Positions 1-6,160 of a stretch of 7,246 bases of DNA are shown piece after piece. The stretch is taken from NCBI GenBank assembly GCA_902478985.1, contig CABSNH010000079.1, forward strand, positions 1 through 7,246. Direction: 5' to 3'. The number at the start of each line of letters is the position of its first letter. The stretch's first letter is position 1. Origin of the DNA: an uncultured Collinsella sp. (GTDB lineage Bacteria > Actinomycetota > Coriobacteriia > Coriobacteriales > Coriobacteriaceae). Below the pieces are notes generated by a model. The model saw only the letters and a list, made by a program, of their open reading frames with translations. It ran no database searches and was not told the DNA's origin. The translations under genes and the position numbers were made by a program.

Positions 1-35
1 ACCTGCCAAAATAAACCTGTCCCTTTTTGGCAGGT
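1..35. repeat. Perfect 11-bp inverted repeat (REP/MITE-like palindrome or hairpin)
   Basis: ACCTGCCAAAA at 1-11 is the exact reverse complement of TTTTGGCAGGT at 25-35, with a 13-nt loop (12-24) containing CCTGTCCC. No T-tract follows on the plus strand, so it is a poor terminator for a plus-strand gene. On the minus strand it would terminate into sequence outside the window. The layout (GC-rich stem foot, A/T stem top, GGGACAGG read on the minus strand) resembles small dispersed palindromes of the REP type. That identity is an inference, because only one copy is visible. The left edge of the window may cut the element. Confidence 0.6.
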
Positions 36-60
36 GCGTTAGTATAGGGAACAACAGATT

Positions 61-155
61 CGATGCGGGAGTGCCGGCGGTGCAAACCACAAGGCTGAGA
101 GGGCATGGGGCCCAATCCTTTGAACCTGTCAGTTAATGCTGGCGTAGGGAGCATG
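61..155 (+). promoter_or_regulatory. TPP riboswitch (THI element) controlling the thiM operon
   Basis: This is the thiamine pyrophosphate aptamer in the leader of the operon. The family's conserved blocks are present in order: GGCTGAGA at 93-100 (pyrimidine-binding arm), CCTTTGAACCTG at 117-128, and TTAATGCTGGCGTAGGGA at 133-150 (pyrophosphate-binding arm). P1 can form between ATGC 63-66 and GCAT 151-154, P4 between CCT 125-127 and AGG 146-148, and P5 between CAG 130-132 and CTG 139-141. An extra optional stem, GGGC 101-104 with GCCC 110-113, follows the CTGAGA block, where the family tolerates insertions. TPP binding should stabilise P1 and reduce expression of the thiamine genes downstream. 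No convincing promoter was found upstream. TATAGG at 43-48 could be a -10 box but has no good -35 partner. Confidence 0.95.
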
Positions 156-166
156 CCGCCTTTACA

Positions 167-196
167 GGGGCGCTGTCTATGCACAGCGCCCCTTTT
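167..196 (+). terminator. Intrinsic terminator, expression platform of the TPP riboswitch
   Basis: GGGGCGCTGT (167-176) pairs perfectly with ACAGCGCCCC (183-192) around a 6-nt loop and is followed at once by TTTT (193-196). This 10-bp GC-rich stem lies between the aptamer and the thiM ribosome binding site, as expected if TPP binding causes premature termination. No obvious long anti-terminator partner was found. The best seen is CGCC 157-160 with GGCG 169-172, so the switching partner is unresolved. Confidence 0.85.
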
Positions 197-198
197 CT

Positions 199-213
199 AT
201 GCCAAGGAGGCAT
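199..213 (+). promoter_or_regulatory. Small hairpin presenting the thiM Shine-Dalgarno sequence
   Basis: ATGCC (199-203) pairs with GGCAT (209-213), leaving AAGGA in the loop, so the strong AAGGAGG at 204-210 sits partly inside a 5-bp hairpin. CATGCC at 152-157, which includes the 3' strand of riboswitch P1, can also pair with GGCATG 209-214. These are competing pairings for the same ribosome binding site. The pairings are visible in the sequence; any regulatory effect is inferred. Confidence 0.4.
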
Positions 214-218
214 GTGCA

Positions 219-1058
219 GTGATTGATTCGGAACAGCTTAAGCAAAATGTGGTCAAGGCCGTGGATGAGATTCGCGCCACCAATCCAATGGCCGGCTCCA
301 TCACCAACACGGTGACGATTGACTTTGTCGCCAACGCGCAGCTCGCCGTGGGCGGTTCGGCCGCCATGGTCTATCTGCCCGACGAGGGCGAGGCGCTCGT
401 TGCCGGCGGCGGCGCCATCTATCTCAACATGGGCACGCTCTTCCCCATCTACGAGCAGACGATTCCCCGCGCGGCCAAGGCGGCACACGACGCCGGCAAG
501 CCCTGGGTGCTCGATCCGGTGGGCCTGGGCATCGGTAGCCTGCGCACCCAGCTGGTAAACGAGCTCAAGCAGTACAAACCCGCCATCGTGCGCGGCAACG
601 CCTCCGAGATTATCGCGCTCGCCGGTCTGTGGGGTCTTGAGGGCGAGGCGGCTGATCTGAGCCGCGTACGCGGTGTCGATACCACCGACACGGTCGACGC
701 CGCCCGCGATGCCGCCGTGGCGCTCGCCCGCTACACCGGCGGCGCCGTGGTCGTCTCGGGCGAAGTCGACCTGATCACCGACGGCACGACGGTGGCAAAG
801 TCCAACGGCGGCAGCCCGCTCATGTCCAAAATCACCGGCTGCGGCTGCTCGCAGGGCGGCGTGCTGGCCGTGTACGCCTGCGCTGCCGACCCGTTTACGG
901 CAGCCGTCTGCGGCACCGCCGTCTACAACGTGGCCGGCACGCGTGCCGCCGCTGTCGCCGACGCCCCGGCAAGCTTTAAGGTCGCCTTTATCGACGAGCT
1001 CTACCGCGCGACCGCCCAAGACATCGCCAACAACCAGCTCGAGCTCGAGGAGGCATAA
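219..1058 (+). CDS. thiM: Hydroxyethylthiazole kinase ThiM
   Basis: ThiM phosphorylates the thiazole alcohol (4-methyl-5-hydroxyethylthiazole, THZ) with ATP, a cytoplasmic salvage step of thiamine synthesis. The chosen start is GTG 219, 8 nt after AAGGAGG (204-210). It gives 279 aa, close to the usual 260-275. An upstream in-frame ATG at 105 lies inside the riboswitch and is unlikely. Family motifs include ITNTVTIDFVANAQLAVGGS (residues 28-47), the glycine-rich GGGAIYLNMGTL (63-74), WVLDPVGLG (96-104), VRGNASEI (124-131) and KITGCGCSQGG (204-214). C210 corresponds to the active-site Cys of the TGxGC motif. It is the first gene of an operon under a TPP riboswitch, and its stop lies 3 nt before the next start. 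The last codons (GAGCTCGAGGAGG) double as the ribosome binding site of the next gene. No ThiD is present in the window, so HMP phosphorylation must be encoded elsewhere. Confidence 0.96.
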   Translation: MIDSEQLKQNVVKAVDEIRATNPMAGSITNTVTIDFVANAQLAVGGSAAMVYLPDEGEALVAGGGAIYLNMGTLFPIYEQTIPRAAKAAHDAGKPWVLDPVGLGIGSLRTQLVNELKQYKPAIVRGNASEIIALAGLWGLEGEAADLSRVRGVDTTDTVDAARDAAVALARYTGGAVVVSGEVDLITDGTTVAKSNGGSPLMSKITGCGCSQGGVLAVYACAADPFTAAVCGTAVYNVAGTRAAAVADAPASFKVAFIDELYRATAQDIANNQLELEEA

Positions 1059-1061
1059 GCC

Positions 1062-1403
1062 ATGTCCGAGCCCGCAACCAATACCGGCATGAACACACTC
1101 GTCGCCGTGGCCATCGCCCCGTGCGGCACCGGCGATGAGCTGTCCGCCGAGGTCGCCGAGGTCGTGCGCGTCATTCGCGAGAGCGGCCTTCCCAACCGCA
1201 CCACCTCGATGTTCACCGAGATCGAGGGCGACTGGGACGAGGTCATGCAGGTCGTGCGCGACGCAACCTTTGTGTTGGCGAGCAAGGGCATCCGCACCGA
1301 AGTCGTGCTCAAAGCCGATATTCGGCCCGGATTTACCGACACCATGACCGGCAAGCTCGAGCGCATGGAAGCGCAGATCAAAAAGCAGGAGGAAGCACGA
1401 TGA
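1062..1403 (+). CDS. Thiamine-binding protein of the MTH1187/YkoF-like family
   Basis: This 113-aa soluble protein matches the small MTH1187-type family (ferredoxin-like fold, usually about 100 aa, thought to bind thiamine-related ligands). Visible family features are an N-terminal strand VAVAIAPCGTGDELSAEVAE (residues 14-33), the characteristic IEGDWDEVMQVVRDA (54-68) and the C-terminal KADIRPGFTDTMTGKLERME (84-103). It has no signal peptide or membrane segment. ATG 1062 is preceded by GGAGG at 1049-1053 and lies 3 nt after the thiM stop. A second in-frame ATG at 1089 is possible but lacks an obvious ribosome binding site, and family similarity begins only near it. The gene's stop overlaps the thiE start (ATGA at 1400-1403), implying translational coupling. 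Its place between two thiamine salvage enzymes under a TPP riboswitch supports binding of thiamine, HMP or thiazole. The exact ligand and role (buffering, delivery or sensing) are unknown. Confidence 0.85.
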   Translation: MSEPATNTGMNTLVAVAIAPCGTGDELSAEVAEVVRVIRESGLPNRTTSMFTEIEGDWDEVMQVVRDATFVLASKGIRTEVVLKADIRPGFTDTMTGKLERMEAQIKKQEEAR

Positions 1404-2095
1404 GCATCCGCGACAACCTTGATATCTCGGCCTATCTGGTACTCGGCCCCGAAAACACGCTGGGGCGCCCCGTGGGCGATGTGGTGGCCCAGGCGCTCGA
1501 CGCAGGCTTTACCTGCATTCAGGTGCGCTCCAAGGTGGCAAGCGCCCGCGAGATCATCGCGCTGACTGGCGACGCCGCGCAGGCAATCGCACAGGCCGGC
1601 AAGACCGGTCAGGTCGCCTTGCTGATCGACGACCGCCTGGACTGCGTACTCGCCGCGCGCGAGCAGGGTATTGCTGTCGACGGCGTGCACGTGGGCCAGA
1701 GCGATATTCCCGTCGAGGTCTGCCGCAAGCTGCTGGGCCCCAATGCCATCGTGGGCCTTTCGGCCCGCTGCGAGGAGATGCTCGAGTACGTCAAGACCGC
1801 CGACATGAGCCTGGTCGACTACCTGGGCATCGGCCCGCTCCACGAGACCGAGACCAAGCGCGACTGCGGACGCGCAGCCGATGGCTCCATCATCACCAAG
1901 AGCTTTGAGGACCTGGCCGCACTCCACGCGGCAAGCCCCGTGCCCATCGTGGTGGGCGGCGGCGTCAAGACAGCCGACCTGCCGCAGCTTAAGGCCACCG
2001 GCGTCGACGGCTTCTTTGTGGTGAGCGCCGTCTGCAGCGCCGACGACCCCTACGCCGCGGCCAAGGAGCTTGTCGACACCTGGCAGCAAGCATAG
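1400..2095 (+). CDS. thiE: Thiamine-phosphate synthase ThiE
   Basis: ThiE condenses HMP-PP with thiazole phosphate to form thiamine monophosphate in a cytoplasmic TIM barrel. At 231 aa it is of ordinary length. Motifs in order: IQVRSKVASAREII (residues 40-53, where the family usually has QLREK), LLIDDRLDCVLA (74-85, usually INDR), VDGVHVGQSDIPVEVCRKLL (93-112), IVGLSA (117-122), DYLGIGPLHETETKRD (140-155, the family's GPVFPTxTK segment), VPIVVGGGV (181-189) and FVVSAVCSADDP (206-217). ATG 1400 overlaps the preceding stop and has AGGAGG at 1387-1392 with 7-nt spacing. With ThiM it forms a minimal thiazole salvage route. The substitutions S44 for Glu and D77 for Asn at binding-site positions are noted, but most of the phosphate-binding framework is intact, so activity is likely. 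Confidence 0.93.
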   Translation: MSIRDNLDISAYLVLGPENTLGRPVGDVVAQALDAGFTCIQVRSKVASAREIIALTGDAAQAIAQAGKTGQVALLIDDRLDCVLAAREQGIAVDGVHVGQSDIPVEVCRKLLGPNAIVGLSARCEEMLEYVKTADMSLVDYLGIGPLHETETKRDCGRAADGSIITKSFEDLAALHAASPVPIVVGGGVKTADLPQLKATGVDGFFVVSAVCSADDPYAAAKELVDTWQQA

Positions 2096-2139
2096 GCATA
2101 GGCCGAGCAGCTGATTCGCAGCCTCATATCTTCAGCAAT

Positions 2140-2185
2140 GGAAAGCGAATCCCAGTTTGGACGTCCATTCTGGGATGCGCTTTCC
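2140..2185. terminator. Large stem-loop between convergent genes, possible bidirectional terminator or repeat
   Basis: GGAAAGCG (2140-2147) pairs with CGCTTTCC (2178-2185). After one A/G mismatch, ATCCCAG (2149-2155) pairs with CTGGGAT (2170-2176), giving a 16-position stem with one mismatch. The 14-nt loop holds a further palindrome, GGACGTCC (2159-2166). It lies between the thiE stop (2095) and the convergent patatin stop (2197), where a shared terminator is expected. There is no T-tract on either side, so a rho-independent role is uncertain, and a dispersed palindromic repeat is the alternative. Confidence 0.55.
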
Positions 2186-2196
2186 GTATGCGACCC

Positions 2197-3066
2197 TTAC
2201 CCCGCCAGATACGCTTCCAGCGCGGGCAAGGTCACCTCCGCATCGTGGCGGCCGACCTGGTAGATGCGCTCGAGCTCATCCGGTTCGCGGCACAGCGATG
2301 GCACCTTCACCGATTCGCTCGGCCGTACCACAAAGATTTCGCCGGCAGCCTCGCGACGTGCCAGGTCATCGAGCGTGGCATTGTAGACCTCATGCCGATG
2401 CTCAAGCGCTGCAACAAATTCCGGGTAGTGACGGAACACGCGCCGCAGCATGGGCATCACGCTGTTAGGCTGCTTCACAAAGCCCGCCGGCTGCGTGAGT
2501 ACCACGATATTGCGGTCATACCCCTGCGCAAACAGCCATGCGCTGGGAATAGAATCAGCCACGCCACCATCCAGATACTTACGGCCCTCAATGACGACAG
2601 GACGCGTCGCCACAGGAATCGCCGACGATGCCCGAATCCACTCGATATCGCGCTCGTCGCCATAGGGCAGGTCGTGGTAGACGGCCTTGCCCGTCTCGAT
2701 ATCGGTACACACGCACGTAAACCGCATGGGGCAGGCGCGATACGCCTCCAAGTCGATGGGATCACGCTCGATGGGCACCTCGTGATAGGCAAAATCGGCA
2801 TTGAACATGTCACCGGTTCGCAGCCAGCTTGTCACGCTCGCATAGCGCTTGTCGGCACAATAGGCTTTGTTGTAGCGAATGGCGCGCCCAATCTGCCGCG
2901 ATTTAAAGTTGTAGCCAAACGCCGCGCCCGCCGAAACGCCCACCATATGATCGCAGGCCAAACCGTGCTCCATCCAGACGTCGAGCACGCCCGCCGTATA
3001 CATACCGCGGTAGCCGCCTCCCTCGAGCGCAAGCCCCACCGTACGCGTCATATTTGACTGTGCCAC
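2197..3066 (-). CDS. Patatin-like phospholipase (YjjU/RssA-type)
   Basis: This 289-aa protein is a predicted cytoplasmic serine lipid acyl hydrolase. The patatin signature is complete: oxyanion-hole EGGGYRG (residues 15-21), nucleophile elbow GVSAG with S45 (43-47) and catalytic D166 in DGG (166-168), forming the Ser-Asp dyad. The length and the region after about residue 180 (YDRNIVVLTQPAGF onward, then a basic helical tail) fit the YjjU-like bacterial group with its C-terminal extension. No signal peptide or membrane helix is visible. The GTG start at 3066 is preferred because GGAG on the minus strand lies 8 nt upstream. An ATG 15 nt further in (3051) has no ribosome binding site. The gene is monocistronic, convergent with thiE and divergent from the GGDEF/EAL gene. 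The natural substrate cannot be told from the sequence. Confidence 0.92.
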   Translation of the reverse strand: MAQSNMTRTVGLALEGGGYRGMYTAGVLDVWMEHGLACDHMVGVSAGAAFGYNFKSRQIGRAIRYNKAYCADKRYASVTSWLRTGDMFNADFAYHEVPIERDPIDLEAYRACPMRFTCVCTDIETGKAVYHDLPYGDERDIEWIRASSAIPVATRPVVIEGRKYLDGGVADSIPSAWLFAQGYDRNIVVLTQPAGFVKQPNSVMPMLRRVFRHYPEFVAALEHRHEVYNATLDDLARREAAGEIFVVRPSESVKVPSLCREPDELERIYQVGRHDAEVTLPALEAYLAG

Positions 3067-3087
3067 GCGATCATCTCCGTCCCCGCA

Positions 3088-3116
3088 AATTTAAACGGAA
3101 CAAGTATACCCGTCAA
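3088..3116 (-). promoter_or_regulatory. Candidate sigma70-type promoter for the patatin gene
   Basis: Read on the minus strand, TTGACG (3116-3111) and TAAATT (3093-3088) are separated by 17 nt, with 5/6 and 4/6 matches to the -35 and -10 consensus. Transcription would start near 3081, giving a short leader with GGAG before GTG 3066. The spacing and the TTGAC core support it; the -10 box is only moderate. Confidence 0.45.
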
Positions 3117-3200
3117 CATATACCGTCCCAGTCGCATTTTTCATGCGCACCCAGGCGCTGCCGTTTGGCGAATAATAGCCGCCTACAGCATGTACGCCCA

Positions 3201-3228
3201 TATACAATTGTGTACTGTTGTTTATACT
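3201..3228 (+). promoter_or_regulatory. Candidate promoter for the GGDEF/EAL gene, overlapping an imperfect palindrome
   Basis: TATACT (3223-3228, 5/6 to the -10 consensus) lies 16 nt after TATACA (3201-3206, 4/6 to the -35 consensus). The -35 region is also the left half of the near-palindrome TATACAATTGTGTA (3201-3214, one mismatched pair, centre CAATTG), which could be an operator. A start near 3235 would leave a leader of about 150 nt. The boxes are visible; their use is inferred. Confidence 0.4.
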
Positions 3229-3384
3229 ACTCAGCAGTTATCAACAGCGAACATTAGCCGGCAAATTCACCCGACAACGCAGCAAGGCGGGGCCTGGATA
3301 CACGCAAAGCGCCGAGCAACGACGCGTGTACACAACGGGCTCGACCAACGCAATCCGCCCCGACCTCAGAAAGCCGCTTAGAAC

Positions 3385-6102
3385 ATGGAAACTGTCAGCA
3401 ATTACACCGAGACGCTCGAAAAGACCGTCCGTGACCTTCTCGAGCGTCAGGACGATCTGATTAAGACCGCCTTTACCGACCCCCTCACAGGGTTAGGCAA
3501 TCGCGGTGCCTTTACTCGCTGCCTCGAGGAGCTCTGGGGGCAGGACGTCCCCGTTACCATGGCGTTCATCGATATCGACAACCTCAAGCACTGTAATGAC
3601 GTCTTTGGCCATGACGAGGGCAACCGCTATATTTTGCAGGTAAGCCTCTATCTCAAGCTGTATATGAAGGTGGACGAAGCGGCATTTCGTCTGGAAGGCG
3701 ACGAGTTTGCCATCCTGTCTACGATTGCAACCGAGGACGACCTCGTCGAACGTCTGGAACACTGCCGAACGCTCCTGCTCAAAAACAACGATTCCGAGAT
3801 GCCCCACTCGTTTAGCTATGGAGTGTCACATGCCGACCCCGCCCTGGGCGAAGCCCCCAATCGCATGACGCTCGATGCTGACCATCGCATGTACGACTAC
3901 AAGCTACGTCATGCCATGCACCTCGATCGACGCAATATCACGCAAGCCCACGCCGACGACTTCGAAATAAGCGATCGCATTTTCGACGCCTTTTCGATGC
4001 TCAACGAGGGCCGTTATTTCTTTATCGAAAACTTGGACAAACATCGCACCCTTTGGTCACAAGGTGCCTTGCGCGATCTTGGCCTTCCCTCGGAGCACAT
4101 AGACAACTGTCGCGATTACTGGAAAACGCGCGTCCATCCCGACGACCTTGAAGCGTTTACCGATGATATTGACCTGATTTTCAACGGCACCAAGCACCGT
4201 CGCGTCATGCAGTACCGTGTGTGCAATGCCGCCGGCGACTACGTCCTCTGCCGTGCTCGCGGGTTTCGCGTCGACGGCGACGGAAATGTCCCCTCGCTCT
4301 ATGTCGGCGAGCTCGTCAACCACTCGCTTGCCGAAACCGTCGACGCCGCCACGGGCCTCGGAACGCAGCGCATGCTGGTCAACGCCATCGATGCCTGCCG
4401 TCGCGACCGTTGCGAGACGGGGCTTATAGCGGTGCGCATTCGTGGCACAGCGAATCTCAACGAGCTCTACGGGGCCGAAGCTGTCGACAACATGCTTGCC
4501 GAATACGCAGGCCGCATGCTGTCGATCACCCGCGGCAGAAGCCGGGTCTTCCGTTCACGAAGCGTCCAGTTCGTCGTACTCAGCAACGATTTGGACCACG
4601 AGGCATTCGAGCAATTGACCCGCCACCTCAAAGATGCCGTTTTCGCTCCTGTTCAAATCGCGGGCGACACCATTACTCCCGTCTGCCTTTTCGTCCCGGC
4701 CTTTTACGAACACTTAACTCATCAAGCGACCGCCGTTTTAGGCGAACTCGAGCGTCGCCTTCGCACGGCCGGCGGGCTTGTTCCCAACGACAGCCTCCCC
4801 ATACCCGAGGTGGAGCGCAAAAGCGCCATCGCCGAACGTATCGACTCGCTCACGGGCCTCTATCGACCCAGCGAGTTTATGCGGCGCGCCAACGCATTTC
4901 TCGAGGCAAGGCGCGACGGCGCCTGGTGCATCGCCACGGTCGACATGGGCCACATGCGCCTGTTTAACGAATGGCACGGCCAGGCCGAGGGCGACCGCGT
5001 ACTCGCCGATGTGGGCACGGCCCTCAAGGACATCGAGAATGCCGATATGGGTGTCGCAGGGTACTGGGGCCAAGATGACTTTTGCATACTCATCCCCTTT
5101 AAACACATCACCGTCCATCAAATCTACAACCGCGTTCGCGAGGCAGTAGCCAGGCATGATGACGGCGTAGGTTTCTGGCCGTCCATGGGCGTTTACCCCA
5201 TCGACTCCAATGAGGAAATCACCATCGATGCGCAGGCAAAGGCCATGTTTACCAATCGGCGCGCAAAAAGCGACTTTAAGGAGCGCATTGCCATTTTCTG
5301 CCCCGCGGAGTACGAGCGCGAAGTCGTGTTCCACCGCACGCTGACCGAATTCCAGTACGCGCTCTCAGACGGTCGCATCACCTACCACTTGCAGCCCCAG
5401 GTCGATATGGAAACCGGCGAGATTATTGGTGCCGAAGCACTCACCCGCTGGATTGACAAGGACGGCTCTCTCATTTCGCCCGCAACGTTTATCCCCGCAC
5501 TCGAGGAAAGCGGCTTTGTGGTGACGCTCGACAAGTACATTTGGCAGAGTATCGCCTCGTGGCTGCGCGAGCGCATCGATCGAGGACTTCGCGTGGTTCC
5601 GGTCTCGCTTAATGTGTCGCGCGTGGATATCCTTGCCTGCGACGTTGCCGAACATATGGGGGCGCTCGCCGCCCAATACAACCTACCGCCCGAGCTCATG
5701 CGTATCGAGATCACCGAGACGGCTTATACGGGAGAATCCGAAGCCGTGGACAAACTGACAGCCGACCTGCACACCCGAGGCTTCTCGACCTATATGGACG
5801 ATTTTGGCACCGGCCAGTCCACGCTCGCGATGCTCAAGAACGTCAACGTCGACGTCATCAAGCTCGACCGCACCTTTGTACCCACCGACCGCGATCAAGG
5901 CCGCAGCACGCAAATCATTTCATCGATGCTCGAAATGGCGCAGTCGCTTCATCTGCCCGTCGTGGTCGAAGGCGTCGAGACAAAAGAGCAGGCGAACATG
6001 CTACGACAAATGGGCGCCCGCTACGCTCAGGGCTTCCTCTACTACCGCCCCATGCCGGCGAAGGATTTTGAGGCATTGCTCGATGGTGACAATGACAACT
6101 GA
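3385..6102 (+). CDS. Multidomain c-di-GMP protein: GGDEF-PAS-GGDEF*-GGDEF*-EAL
   Basis: This 905-aa soluble protein has no membrane segment or signal peptide. Domain 1 (about 28-185) is a GGDEF domain with DPLTGLGNR (32-40), FIDIDNLKHCND (61-72) and EGDEF (104-108) in place of GGDEF. The RxxD inhibitory site is degenerate (K95..E98). A PAS_3-like domain follows (about 195-315, with VHPDD at 250-254). A second GGDEF-like domain (about 316-465) has TGLGTQRM but lost its signature (SRSVQF at 391-396). A third (about 486-640) has DSLTGLYRPSEF and GQDDF (562-566). The EAL domain (about 648-900) keeps E684 of EAL, N743, E775, D805-D806 in DDFGTG, K826, E862 in EGVE and Q882, so c-di-GMP hydrolysis to pGpG is likely. 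Domain 1 may still make c-di-GMP, and the degenerate domains may bind GTP or regulate. An in-frame TAG at 3379-3381 fixes the start no further upstream than ATG 3385. The ribosome binding site is weak. Its 3' neighbour is a paralogue. Confidence 0.92.
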   Translation: METVSNYTETLEKTVRDLLERQDDLIKTAFTDPLTGLGNRGAFTRCLEELWGQDVPVTMAFIDIDNLKHCNDVFGHDEGNRYILQVSLYLKLYMKVDEAAFRLEGDEFAILSTIATEDDLVERLEHCRTLLLKNNDSEMPHSFSYGVSHADPALGEAPNRMTLDADHRMYDYKLRHAMHLDRRNITQAHADDFEISDRIFDAFSMLNEGRYFFIENLDKHRTLWSQGALRDLGLPSEHIDNCRDYWKTRVHPDDLEAFTDDIDLIFNGTKHRRVMQYRVCNAAGDYVLCRARGFRVDGDGNVPSLYVGELVNHSLAETVDAATGLGTQRMLVNAIDACRRDRCETGLIAVRIRGTANLNELYGAEAVDNMLAEYAGRMLSITRGRSRVFRSRSVQFVVLSNDLDHEAFEQLTRHLKDAVFAPVQIAGDTITPVCLFVPAFYEHLTHQATAVLGELERRLRTAGGLVPNDSLPIPEVERKSAIAERIDSLTGLYRPSEFMRRANAFLEARRDGAWCIATVDMGHMRLFNEWHGQAEGDRVLADVGTALKDIENADMGVAGYWGQDDFCILIPFKHITVHQIYNRVREAVARHDDGVGFWPSMGVYPIDSNEEITIDAQAKAMFTNRRAKSDFKERIAIFCPAEYEREVVFHRTLTEFQYALSDGRITYHLQPQVDMETGEIIGAEALTRWIDKDGSLISPATFIPALEESGFVVTLDKYIWQSIASWLRERIDRGLRVVPVSLNVSRVDILACDVAEHMGALAAQYNLPPELMRIEITETAYTGESEAVDKLTADLHTRGFSTYMDDFGTGQSTLAMLKNVNVDVIKLDRTFVPTDRDQGRSTQIISSMLEMAQSLHLPVVVEGVETKEQANMLRQMGARYAQGFLYYRPMPAKDFEALLDGDNDN

Positions 6103-6160
6103 TACGCTCACGCGCAAAACGCCACCGCCGAAGGGAGCATTTGTCTCCATTAACTAACTT

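Larger units (their letters stand above)
3067..3384. other. 318-bp divergent intergenic region with the leader of the GGDEF/EAL gene
   Basis: No convincing gene is seen here. The left end holds a candidate minus-strand promoter for the patatin gene. The centre holds a candidate plus-strand promoter (3201-3228). The right half would be a leader of about 150 nt for the GGDEF/EAL gene. Within the leader, TACACGC (3299-3305) can pair with GCGTGTA (3324-3330), and AGGC/GCCT forms a small hairpin just upstream of it. The leader is long enough for structured RNA, but no known riboswitch consensus could be matched over its length. Short open frames crossing the region have unusual composition and no family features. 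Confidence 0.6.

Noticed and set aside
105..218. N-terminal extension of ThiM from the in-frame ATG at 105
   Set aside because: This stretch is the riboswitch and terminator. Translation from it would need a start within the aptamer without a ribosome binding site, while GTG 219 has ideal AAGGAGG spacing and family-like length.
212..226. Four-codon mini-ORF (ATG 212 to TGA 226) overlapping the thiM start
   Set aside because: Its ATG is only 1 nt from the Shine-Dalgarno sequence, too close for efficient initiation, and nothing suggests a leader-peptide function beside the riboswitch.
177..2089. Long open frames on the minus strand opposite thiM and thiE (177-1019 and 1001-2089)
   Set aside because: They lie antisense to well-recognised genes, have low-complexity Ala/Gly/His/Arg-rich translations and no family motifs. 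They arise from high GC in third codon positions.
2188..3057. 289-codon plus-strand open frame opposite the patatin gene
   Set aside because: It is a shadow of the minus-strand gene, which has complete GGGxRG, GxSxG and DGG motifs. The plus-strand product is Arg/His-rich and has no recognisable domain.
3238..3246. TTATCAACA, resembling a DnaA box
   Set aside because: It is a single site with one mismatch, and no cluster of boxes, AT-rich unwinding region or dnaA/dnaN genes is present. It gives no support for an origin.
3301..3309. ACGCAAAGC in the leader of the GGDEF/EAL gene, identical to a core segment of c-di-GMP-I (GEMM) riboswitches
   Set aside because: The other conserved parts are missing: no GGGCAAACC-type segment or GNRA hairpin upstream and no GGTAGCGGGGTTACC-type arm downstream. 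A cmsearch with the Rfam c-di-GMP-I and -II models would decide it; a significant hit would reverse this rejection.
3054..3460. Short plus-strand open frames (67-80 aa) in the intergenic region before the GGDEF/EAL gene
   Set aside because: They overlap each other and the promoter and leader region, have no clear ribosome binding sites and show random-looking composition. None resembles the missing N-terminal part of the paralogue.
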